DNA of 64,000 nt from Phytophthora quininea. Taxonomy: Eukaryota > Oomycota > Peronosporomycetes > Peronosporales > Peronosporaceae. The translations under genes were made by a program, and so were the position numbers. Numbering within the stretch: position 1 is the stretch's first letter; each line of letters starts with the position of its first letter. The notes under the pieces were generated by a model. It worked only from the letters and a program-made list of their open reading frames with translations. It had not been told where the DNA came from and made no database searches. Below are positions 46,604-56,674 of this stretch, in pieces. The stretch lies in contig JAAVTG010000008.1 of the NCBI GenBank assembly GCA_011947345.1, forward strand, positions 1-64,000, read 5' to 3'.

Positions 46604-48369
46604 TTATGGCAAGGATATTAGGCTACTGGAAGGCGTCTTCAGGTCTTCCAGCCTCTCGGCAGCGTGGCGCGTGAGCGGAATGAGGACGGACTCGATGGAG
46701 AGACCGACTAGATAAACGGCCACAGCGGCCATGAAGCACAGTCGGTAGCCGAACGCGTCCACGATGATGCCGCCGAGCACGGCACTGCCCGCCCAGGAGG
46801 CCGCAGTCAGCTCTTCTACGGCGTTCCATCGGGCGCGGTGGGACTTTGGAACAAAGTCCATGAGAATCGACCGGCGCAGTGGCTCCGTGCACTGCATCAG
46901 CGCCCCGTGCGCTACGAACAGCACACTTTGGTCCTCCACGTCGTGGGAGACGGCCATCAGCAGCAAACTAAGCGTGCCAAGCGCGCGGGTGACGACAATG
47001 ATCGGCATTCGTCCCGTGGAGTTGGATGCCATCTGCGCTAAAAACGACAGCAGCGCCGTGCACAGCGGCTGGAGGGCGAACTGAGTCTGCACTCGCACAG
47101 GTGAGAGATCGAACTCTTGTAAGAAGAAGAGCGGGAAGAACGCCGTGACGAGGCCTGTGCCGTTGCTCACGATAAAGTCCGACACAAACAGCAAGAACGG
47201 CACGTGAGCTGCGTCGAGCATCTCGCAACACGCAGACACGGGACGAACTGGTGTGTTGTCTCCTTCCGAGCTCAGGGTGCTGCCGCTGTAGCTGTGCCGA
47301 GCAGCGCCGAAGAAATAGCTGGTGCCTGCTGAAGGAGCTCGTCCAGAACGGAGCAGCTGAGAGAACTCACTTGTCGAGGTCAAGGCCGCCCGAGTACGAT
47401 CTGCCGCGGTTAGTAGCGATGCTCTCGGCGTCGCTAAATTCCGCAGTGAAGTTGCGCTCGATCGAGCTCAACTCGCGCTCCACCGCCATCACGTACTGTC
47501 GGTTCTCGAACGCCAGGTCATCATCAAATTGAAACAAAGTCACCATGGAGATCGCTGCAAGAAGCCCGCCGAAAAGCAGAACGGGGCGAAGTGCCGCTAG
47601 CGTCCAGGTGTCGCCGTACTTCCAGAGCAACAATATGGCCGTCGTGGGCCCCAGCACTAGCGCAGAGTTCCGCATGACGTACTTGAGTGTGAAAGGAGCC
47701 GATCGATGGCCCATCGGCACCGAGTCGGCAAAGAGAGCTTCCATCGCAGAGCTCTGAAAGGCGGTAAACGCTCCCCATATCCCGAAGGCGACGTATATGA
47801 GTAGCATGTCCCCCAACTCGAACGCCAACCCTGTCATCACGGAAGCTGTGAACCCGACGACACCCGCAAGAACGAGGATGCGATCTCGACGCGTGTGGTC
47901 TGCCGCATACCCGGCGGGAAAAGCACACAAGAGTTGAGCAAGGCCCTGGATCCCCTTGACGAAGCCGACTGGCGCGTTCGAAGCCGTCAAGATGAAGACG
48001 TAGCCGGAGAGAATTTGCTGGGAGATGATGCTGTCGTCCACGAGGCTTGTCAGTCACGCAAGTTTTCCCTCCAAACGTCCATTATCATCGACGATCGACG
48101 CACCTGCTTGCCGACCAGTAGACCACAGTAAAGAGGAACGCGAGCTGCACATTGTGCTCCATCAGTCCCCACGACATCTCCCGCATTGTTGTGCACGTAG
48201 ATCTGCGCTCGAGGAAGAAGTTGTTGTCGAACAATCCATCGGCATTGACGGAGTCGTTTCTTGGCAGAGAATATTGGCGAGAAACGGCCTTGGGGCCAAG
48301 GCAGCAATGCAGCGTCGCATGACGGGGAGTGTGGCGCCCCTCGCCCTGTTCCGACCGGCTTAGCAGCAT
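46604..48369 (-). CDS. Major facilitator superfamily transporter
   Basis: A membrane transporter with about 11-12 helices. Exon 1 (48369-48104) ends MEHNVQLAFLFTVVYWSAS. Exon 2 starts at 48045 and contains GFVKGIQGLAQLLCAFPAGYAADHTRRDRIL, the MFS motif A area between helices 2 and 3, then RNSALVLGPTTAILLLWKYG. The last part (to 46604) continues with LLFVSDFIVSNGTGLVTAFF, MPIIVVTRALGTLSLLL, SHRARWNAVEELTAASW and a final pair of helices. The loop between the halves carries a Ser-rich stretch. The junction near 47360 does not fit a simple GT-AG intron without a one-base change. Substrate unknown. Confidence 0.7.
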
Positions 48370-49150
48370 GATGCAGACGGCATCCGACCAGGTACGCCTG
48401 ATCCCCACGCTGTTCAACGGTGTTGGACGAGCTTTTCCTGCCGTGGTCGACTCGACCCGCTTCAACCACCGTTCTGCCGTTGAACTTCAAGATTTACTTG
48501 CCGCGGTCGCCGTCACGAGAGTGAGGCAACGAACATGCTGGTTATTAGCACAAGGTGACTCGGTTGGTTGGTGTAGAGATTGCCTGGTGTCGCTGCGACG
48601 ATAACCATTCGATCTCGCGGCGTTTTTATCGGAGCGCATGGAGCAAAGACCCGAGCTTGGACGAAGGTCCCACCTCGCTACAGTAATCATAGACTTTGAA
48701 GTTGGTGGTCGCTTGGTTTCAAGGGACAGCTGGTAGGTGATCTCCAGCTAGCAGCTAGCAGTCAGCTTTCATTTTATGTCGGTGGTCACCAGAGGAGCTC
48801 GGCAGTGTTAGCCCCTCGCGGCGATCACCATGAGTGATCTCCAAGACAGCAAAATGATGCAGGTCTTCCGCGTCGTTAGTTCCCGGCGATGGTGTTCGTG
48901 TTGACAAGTCCGCGGTACCTGGTGCCACTTCAAGTTGAAGCGACCGCAATGCTGGCGCGACTAGCTCATTTCAAACGTTGCAAGGTATCCCGCAGCGTGC
49001 TTGACCGCCACAGACAGACAGGCTTGATGGCACGAGGGACCTCGCATTTGACTTAGGTCTGGCGGCAGCACCGGCAAACTGGAGCGCCCACTTCCCAATC
49101 TCCACGGGGCAGCCCACAACTACCAGTCTTGTTGCAACAGTTGATTCGTC
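48370..49150. other. Intergenic between MFS gene and first glucosidase
   Basis: About 780 bases between divergent genes, expected to hold both promoters. No coding region, RNA gene or mobile element recognised. Confidence 0.45.
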
Positions 49151-51514
49151 ATGTTGACCTCGTGGGTGTCGGCAATCGGAGGCTTCGCAGCGCTAGTAGC
49201 TCTTCAAGTTGCAGGCGGCCAGCCTGGTGACGACGTCTACGAGTCTCAGGCCCAAGCCATCGTCGACGGCTTCGATGTGGCGCAGGTGCTCGGCCAAATG
49301 ACGCAGATCACCATCACGCAAGTTCTCAACAGCGACTACACCCTGAACGAGGACACAGTGCGCACCTACGCCAAGATGAACGTCGGGTCTTACCTCAACA
49401 CGCCGTGGGGCAGCGAGGTCGATGGCAAGTGGGGTTGGAATGCCACGGAGTGGCGTGCCATCGTGACGCGCATCCAAGAGATCACCATGGAGGAGAACGG
49501 AGGACACCCAATGGTATACGGGATCGACTCGGTGCACGGCGCCATCTACATCTCCGGAGCAGTGATCTTCGGGCAAGAAATTAATGCTGGCGCGAGCTTC
49601 AATCCCGACCTCGTCTACGAAATGGGAAGGATCACCGGTAGGGACACGGAAGCCGCCGGTATCCCGTGGATTTTCGGCCCCATTCTCGACCTCTCTCAAA
49701 ACCCGCTGTGGGCGCGCACGTACGAGACGTTCGGAGAAGACCCGTACTTGTGCTCGGTGCTAGGTGAGGCGATTATCAAGGGACTGCAGAGCAACAACCA
49801 GACGGCTGCCTGCATGAAACATTTCGTCGGCTACTCCAAAACCCCGACTGGCCACGACCGAGACGGCGTAACCATGGCCGATTTCGACTTGCTTAACTAC
49901 TTTGTCAAGCCGTACCAGGCCGGAATCGAGGCGGGGGCGATGACGACAATGGAAAACTACATCTCCATCAATGGCATCCCTGTGGTGGCCAACACGAAGA
50001 TCCTCGAGGACCTCATCCGAAGCGACCTCGGCTACGACGGCGTTGTCGTCACGGATTGGGCCGAGATTAACAACCTCAAGGACTGGCACCGCGTCGTCGA
50101 TACCTACGAAGAAGCTGTGCGCTTGTCGCTCACACGAACAGCTCTCGATATGAGCATGGTCCCTTACGACACGGAGTTCATCACGTACGCTACGGAGATG
50201 CTCAACGCTTTCCCAGAGTACGAAGACCGCTTGCGTGAATCCGCCAAGCGTATCATTAAGCTCAAGCTCAAGCTTGGGCTGTACGAGACTCCTGTGCCCG
50301 GTGCGGACAACGAGTTCCTCGTGGGCAACGACGACGACAAGGCAGTGGCCTTGGACTTGGCTCGCGAGTCGATTGTTCTCTTGAAGAATAACGACAACAT
50401 CCTCCCTCTCGCCAACGGGTCCTCAGTCTTCCTAACGGGCCACTCGGCAGATAACATTGGTTATCAGTGTGGCGGCTGGAGCGTGGCTTGGCAGGGGTAT
50501 TCGGGCAACGACATGTTCCCGAACGGGGTTTCTGTTCGTCAAGGACTGGAAAACGTGGTCGGCAACGACTCGTTCACATACTTTAACGGTTTGAACGCGG
50601 ACGGCAGCTACACCTCTGAGGATCTAGCCACAGCCGTGGCGCTTGCGGGCCAACACGAGTACACGATCGCTGTGATCGGCGAGCACTCGTACGCAGAGAA
50701 GGCCGGCGACATTGACGACTTGGCACTACCGTCCGGGCAAGTAGCTTACGTTGAAGCGCTCGCTGCTACGAGGACAAAGGTCATCCTGGTTTTGTTTGAA
50801 GGTCGTCCACGACTACTCGACACACTGCCCGACACCGCGACCGCTGTGGTCCATGGCTTGTTGGCATGCGAACTTGGTGGGCAAGCGATGGCGGAGATCC
50901 TCTACGGCGAGGTGAACCCGAGCGGCAAGCTCCCGCTTACGTACCCGAAGGACTCGGCCAACGTAATGATTCCGTACAACCACCGCGTGACCACCAAGTG
51001 CGTCGACGACTCCGGATCCTACGTCGACTGCGAAATGCAGTGGGATTTTGGCACGGGGCTCAGTTACACTGAGTTCACGTACTCGGCGGTCACGTTGAGC
51101 AAGACGACCGTGTCGGGGCCAGACGACTCCTTGACTGCGTCGGTGTTCGTGACCAACTCGGGCTCCGTCAAGGGCAAAGAGACGGTGATGCTGTTCGTGA
51201 TTCAGCCGTACCGCTTGATCTCTGTCCCGGAAGTCAAAATGCTGCGCAAATTCGAGAAGATCGAGTTGGAGCCTGGAATCTCAAAGGAGGTCACATTCAC
51301 CTTAACGGCGGACGACTGGAGCGTGTACGATCCACAGATCGGCAATGGCTTCAACCAAGTCACCGAGGACGGCACGTTCGTCGTGGCGATCAAGCCCGAC
51401 ACGGACTGCGACGTGTACAACTCGATCACCAACGACCTGTGCGCCTCGTTCACCCTCGACACGGGGACGGTCAACTTTGGCATTAACGAGACGACCTCGC
51501 GCCGCCGCTGGTAG
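49151..51514 (+). CDS. Secreted GH3 beta-glucosidase, copy 1
   Basis: An intact 787-residue glycoside hydrolase family 3 enzyme, without introns. Residues 1-23 (MLTSWVSAIGGFAALVALQV) form a signal peptide, so the enzyme is secreted. The GH3 N-domain runs from about 35 to 370 with GIDSVHGA, MKHFVGYSKTPTGHDRDG (substrate-binding Lys223/His224) and the nucleophile Asp302 in VVVTDWAEINNL. The GH3 C-domain starts near 404 (ESIVLLKNNDNILPL) and holds QCGGWSVAWQG and ELGGQAMAEILYGEVNPSGK. A fibronectin III-like domain follows from about 650. The protein ends with a basic tail SRRRW. Expected action: removal of terminal beta-glucose from cello-oligosaccharides or plant glucosides outside the cell. 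Confidence 0.95.
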   Translation: MLTSWVSAIGGFAALVALQVAGGQPGDDVYESQAQAIVDGFDVAQVLGQMTQITITQVLNSDYTLNEDTVRTYAKMNVGSYLNTPWGSEVDGKWGWNATEWRAIVTRIQEITMEENGGHPMVYGIDSVHGAIYISGAVIFGQEINAGASFNPDLVYEMGRITGRDTEAAGIPWIFGPILDLSQNPLWARTYETFGEDPYLCSVLGEAIIKGLQSNNQTAACMKHFVGYSKTPTGHDRDGVTMADFDLLNYFVKPYQAGIEAGAMTTMENYISINGIPVVANTKILEDLIRSDLGYDGVVVTDWAEINNLKDWHRVVDTYEEAVRLSLTRTALDMSMVPYDTEFITYATEMLNAFPEYEDRLRESAKRIIKLKLKLGLYETPVPGADNEFLVGNDDDKAVALDLARESIVLLKNNDNILPLANGSSVFLTGHSADNIGYQCGGWSVAWQGYSGNDMFPNGVSVRQGLENVVGNDSFTYFNGLNADGSYTSEDLATAVALAGQHEYTIAVIGEHSYAEKAGDIDDLALPSGQVAYVEALAATRTKVILVLFEGRPRLLDTLPDTATAVVHGLLACELGGQAMAEILYGEVNPSGKLPLTYPKDSANVMIPYNHRVTTKCVDDSGSYVDCEMQWDFGTGLSYTEFTYSAVTLSKTTVSGPDDSLTASVFVTNSGSVKGKETVMLFVIQPYRLISVPEVKMLRKFEKIELEPGISKEVTFTLTADDWSVYDPQIGNGFNQVTEDGTFVVAIKPDTDCDVYNSITNDLCASFTLDTGTVNFGINETTSRRRW

Positions 51515-52188
51515 ACGGCGCTCCACCACAGGATTTTGTAGACAGCACGATACAGAGTATGTGCAGGTGTCTTCAGGTATTGAATGGACATATTGTCTGC
51601 GTCGTCTTGAACTGCTGTTTACAGGGTTCCCAAACCATTGTTGTGTTTTGAAGTTCACGACAATGGCGACTGCGAAATTGCGGCAGCTGGATCGGATACT
51701 GTGCGGTGGGGAAAGCCTTCAAGGACGAAAGCTGCTCGTTCCAACCAACTAGACGTTGGAGAAGTACTATCGTCGTCGTAAATTCCTTGCAGTAATTGCC
51801 TCTCCGACGTTCAAACAGTATCGCCTTGACCATTAGTACGGCAAACATGCGATGCTAAAAGTTTGGGTGAAGAAAATAAGAAAATCTCTTCAAAGAGAGC
51901 CAACATGCCAACAACTTGTTCAGACTCTTTGGGTATTATAGTCACGAGCAGACATTGGACTGTTCGTCAGTCCAAGGCCTGCAGGCACAAGTCGCAGATC
52001 GGCAGGCATGCTCAAACGGGGCATTTTGAAAGTCGATGGGATTTGATGTAAAATGGGCAGAGTTGGGAAACTTCAAAGGGGCATTGCACAGGAAATGTAT
52101 TGAATTGCCAGAAAACCCTAAAGGGCACTAGCTTACGCATGGAAATGTACGTGAGGTTAGCCTACGTACGCTCTGTTGGATCAGAAAC
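51515..52188. other. Intergenic, nothing recognised
   Basis: About 670 bases between glucosidase copy 1 and the hAT relic. It holds the terminator region of copy 1. No further signal seen. Confidence 0.45.
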
Positions 52189-53287
52189 TCACTGTTGTGC
52201 TATAACCTTCTTGCTTGACTCCAATCTGTCTGCCAGCTCCATGACTTCGAAGTATTGACGCGCTTGCAGTTCTTCTGTGGACCAGCTACACCGTTTAGCG
52301 TACTGAAATCCCCTTCCACAGTATGGGTTCCTGGAGCAATACTTGCGAGACCAACAGCAAATTCGATGAGCGCTCCAAATTCACCACAAGGTTCGACTTT
52401 AGCCCACGCGTCTTCAAGCGACAGATCACCTTGATCCTTCACCTTTATGCAAACATCACGCTTTAGCTTGTATTCGTGGATCAGGTTCTTGCGCTGGCTC
52501 CAGATCTCCTCGGTTGCCGATTCACCTAGGTATTCTTGCAATTTTGCTGAATGAGCGATCAGCAGACGACGGAACGCTCCATCCGTACACTTCACGATGT
52601 CAATCGACCTCGTTGGAGGCGCATCGCGGGCTTCTGCTGCAATATCGAGCTTGATATCGGTAATTCCGTCGATCATCACGGTCTGAGCTGTAGTAACAGC
52701 TTCCACCAAGTCTTGCTGACTCGTTGATTGCTGGGATTCAGTCGGTTCATTTACTTCATTGAGTTGTGGTATGTCTTCATCCTCGTGGAAACTCGGGGTA
52801 TCTTCGTCTACCATGTCCGCCAGATGCGCTGAAACTTCCAAAGCCTCTTCGCCATCTTGATGCTCGTGGATGTTTGGTTGGTCCAGAGCCATGCCAGCGA
52901 AACCCACTTCAGCTCCTTGACGGCATGTATGAACATTGTGGTGTCCCGTGGCAATCTTGTCGAAAAGGTCTCTTGAGTGAAGGCAGCATCACGGTTAATG
53001 CTCAGAGACCTTTGGTGAATCGACAGTTGGCTCACCTTCGTCATTTCGCTTTCAAATTTCAACGCCAGTGATAAGTGGAGTTCATTCAGAGCAGCGTATT
53101 GTTCGCGCATAGTAACCGTTTTATACTGCAGCTTGCGAAAGCAGGCGCGGATCTTCTCGGTCAACTTGCAGACCACAAATAGGCACAACCACCATGCGTC
53201 ACTCGATTTCGTGTTAGCCTTTTCGTCTTGGAGAATCCCAAGACGAACGTAGTTCTTCAACAGAAAGTGGCATGCATCGTGTATCAA
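52189..53287 (-). pseudogene. hAT-type transposase C-terminal relic
   Basis: The minus strand has a long coding-like stretch: LTEKIRACFRKLQYKTVTM and FIHAVKELKW, then after a frame change an acidic linker, CTDGAFRRLLIAHSAKLQEY, and GEFGALIEFAVGLASIAPGT followed by THTVEGDFSTL. After a second frame change ELQARQYFEVMELADRLESS ends at 52189. The FAxGLASIxPGTHxVExDFS pattern is the C-terminal region of a common oomycete hAT-like transposase family. The N-terminal BED finger and first catalytic part are absent. It sits between glucosidase copies 1 and 2. Confidence 0.5.
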
Positions 53288-53733
53288 CTCCCAACGTGTC
53301 GGTATGTAGGTAACAGCAAATGTTGGCTGGAGAACTCCTTCAACAGCCTAGAATCCGAGCGGCAAAATGGGCACTCCTGGAGAGTTTCAAAAGGGTTTTT
53401 GGCTTTTTATGTGCATAATGCCCCGATAGAGCATGCCTGCAGATCGGAATCCTGATGTCAAAGGATTTGAACTCGCTCGCGGCTGCGGGAGGGTTCTTTC
53501 GTGGCCTAAAGGCGAGCCAAACCACCAGCGGGCTCAGCTTTGTCAAAACCATCCGGTGCTGCCGGTAAACTGCTCGATGGTTCCTGCCGCGACAAGGCCG
53601 CCGTATGATTTCCGGGTGGTTGGCAGGTGCATCTTTCGCTGGCTCACTTTCAATTCTCCTCACTGCCCCTCACAGGATCAGCCGCATCCATCCCCGAAGT
53701 TTTAACCTCTGATTCCGTTGAACCACCACGCCA

Positions 53734-56110
53734 ATGTGGACGAAGACAATCGCCGGTATTGCCGCCGTTGCGACTTTGTCGGGACTTCCCGGTGCAGTGG
53801 TGACTGCCGACAACTATGACGCCAAGGCCCAGGAAATCGTCGACAAGTTCTCGATCGAGCAACTGATCGGCGAGATGACGCAGATAGACATCAGCCTCGT
53901 CATCTACCCCGAGGACAACACGCTGAATGAGGATGCCGTCCGTACGTTCGCCAAGCAGCACGTTGGGTCGTACCTTAACACGATTTGGGACGAACCGCTA
54001 GGCAACAAGTTCGGCTGGAATGCAACCGAGTTCCGTGACATTGTCGGCCGCATCCAGAAGATCACGATGGAGGAGAACAACGGCCACCCGATCCTGTACG
54101 GCCTTGACTCGGTTCACGGCGCCAACTACGTCGGAGGCGCAATTATCTTTCCCCACCAAATCAATTCCGGCGCCAGCTTCAACCCCGATCTGGTCTACAA
54201 AATGGGCCAAATCACCGCCCGTGACACACTTGCTGCTGGCATCCCCTGGGTCTTCGGCCCGATTTTGGAGATCTCACGGAACCCCTTGTGGGCTCGCACA
54301 CGAGACGTTCGGTGAGGACACGTACATGGTCACCGTCCTCGGCGAAGCTCTGATCCGAGGTCTCCAGAGCAACAATCAGACGGCTGCCTGCATGAAGCAT
54401 TTCATCGGGTACTCAAAGACCCCACCGGCCACGACCGGGATGGCGTGGTGATTGACGACTTCGACCTGCTGAACTACTTCCTCCCGCCGTTCAAGGCTGC
54501 GATTAAAGCTGGGGCGATGACTGTCATGGAGAACTACATCTCGCTCAACGGTGTGCCCGTCGTGGCGAACTCCAAGATCCTCAACGACCTACTGCGCAAG
54601 GACCTCGGTTTTGACGGGCTGCTGGTGTCGGACTGGGCGGAGATCAACAACCTCAAGGACTGGCATCGCGTTGTCGACACGTACGAAGACGCCGTTCGGC
54701 TCGCTCTCGCGCACCTCGCTCGACATGAGTATGGTTCCGAACGACACCATGTTCATCAACTACACACAGAACATGGTGGACAGCTACCCACAGTACGAGA
54801 CCCGCTTACGCGAGTCGGCCAAGCGAAGTGTCAAGCTCAAACTCCAGCTTGGACTCTACGAGACCCCTGTCCCCGGTGCGGAAAACGAGTTCCTGGTGGG
54901 CAACGACGACGACAGAACTGCCGCTCTCAACACGGCACGCGAGTCGATTGTTCTGCTGAAGAACGACAACGGAATCTTGCCTCTATCTAAACAAGCGTCG
55001 GTCTTCCTCACAGGGCACTCGGCAGACAACGTAGGCCACCAGTGCGGCGGATGGACCGTGGCATGGCAAGGTTACTCGGGCAACGATGATGTTCGGTTGC
55101 GCAAGGGTCTTGAAGACCTGGTGGGTAACAGCTCCTTCTCTTACTTCAACGGATTGTACGACAACGGCACGTACTCCGATGCCGACCTGGCCACGGCCGT
55201 GCAGCTTGCCAGTCAGCACGAATTCACCATTGCAGTCATCGGCGAGAAGCAGTACACCGAAAAGCCCGGTGATATCGACGACTTGGCTCTTCCTGAAGGT
55301 CAGATCAAGTACGTCGAGGCACTCGCCAACACCGGCACCAAGGTCATTATTGTGTTGTTCGGAGGCCGCCCGCGTCTACTTGGCTCGATCCCTGACAAGG
55401 CGACCGCGATAATCGACGGTCTCCTGCCGTGCGAGCTCGGAGGACAAGCGATGGCTGAAATCTTGTACGGCGATGTGAACCCGAGCGGAAGGCTCCCAAT
55501 CACGTACCCCAAGGACGAGGCCAACGTCGCGATCCCGTACAACCACCGCGTGAGCACTCAGTGTGCCTACGACCACTGCTGGATGCAATGGGATTTCGGC
55601 ACAGGTCTCAGCTACACGCAGTTCAGCTACTCACCGGTGGCACTTAGCAAGTCGACGGTCACTGGCGCTCAGGACTCTGTCACTGCCACTGTGACCGTCA
55701 CCAATACGGGATCTCGCGCCGGTAAGGAGACGGTCATGCTGTTCCTCACGCAGCCGTTCCGGTTGATCTCAGTCCCCGAAGTGAAGATGCTGAAGAAGTT
55801 CTTCAAGATCGAGCTCCAACCGGGCGAGGCCAAGGATGTGGCTTTCACGCTCACGGCCGACGACTGGAGTGTGTACGACCCGCAGATCGGAAGCGGCTTC
55901 AAGCAGGTCGCGGAAGACGGCAAGTTCGTCGTGGCTATCAAGCCGGACACTTGGTGCGACGTCTACCACAACATCACGAACCCGCTCTGCGCCGTGTTCA
56001 CGCTCAACACGGGCAACGACCACTTCGACTTTGGTAATGGTAAGGTTGACACCCCTGTAACCACAGCACCAGCATCTGACACCGGAGCTGGCACCGTTCA
56101 CACCAACTAG
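53734..56110 (+). pseudogene. GH3 beta-glucosidase, copy 2, with frameshifts
   Basis: A paralogue of the neighbouring GH3 enzymes over its full length: signal peptide (MWTKTIAGIAAVATLSGLPG), GLDSVHGANYV, CMKHFIGYSKTP, nucleophile in LLVSDWAEINNL, SIVLLKNDNGILPL and a C-terminal fibronectin III-like domain ending TGAGTVHTN. Compared with copies 1 and 3 it lacks two bases near 54300, one C in a C run near 54422, and two bases near 54711. It also has an in-frame loss of four codons near 55086 (after GYSGND). The remaining sequence is well conserved, so the breaks are recent or are sequence errors. Unlike the one-base changes elsewhere, two of these are two-base losses. Confidence 0.82.
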
Positions 56111-56674
56111 GAGACTACTGTCCTAAAGAGCAAGTTTGTAAGTTCTGCATGATTACCGATGAAGAGATAAAGAGATCAATCAGCTGAGAGGCACCTCAGA
56201 CGACGGCTTCATGCTTACTCGCACTGCTGAAGTAGTACTATCAAAGTTGATTGAGCTATGATTTGAATTCGTGTGGGCGAGGAGCCCACCGAGACAGGCC
56301 TATCCGATGTCGTTCGTCAGCGGGAAACTTGATATGCTTAGCGCATACAATTCATCTTAGTGTTGCGGTCCGTGTGCATTCTTGAGCCCATCCGGTATTG
56401 CATCTCTTGAAGATACAAGTCCGGGGACGGGAAGACGTGTGGCGCGCGATTAAACAACTTGCAAACGAGTCGTAATCGATGCTCGACCGCTACGTTGATA
56501 CGCATGGGCAACGCCATGCCTAGCCAGTGGATAAGCGCATGAGTTGCGGGAAACAACGGTGGAGTCATGCCGCATGACTCCACCGCTGTTTCCCCCTGCA
56601 GTTCACTTTTCATTTCTCCACTGCTTGGACGCAGTACATACAACCTCGGGTCGTTCGTCCTCTCACCGAGTACT
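56111..56674. other. Intergenic between glucosidase copies 2 and 3
   Basis: About 560 bases. Near 56540-56590 a perfect inverted repeat is visible: AACAACGGTGGAGTCATG and CATGACTCCACCGCTGTT face each other around GCCG. It could form a hairpin upstream of copy 3. No gene seen. Confidence 0.5.
56550..56591. repeat. Inverted repeat upstream of glucosidase copy 3
   Basis: The sequence around GGTGGAGTCATGC and GCATGACTCCACC forms a near-perfect palindrome of about 40 bases with a very short loop, roughly 85-125 bases before the ATG at 56675. It is a candidate operator or mRNA hairpin. Directly readable; function inferred only. Confidence 0.6.
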
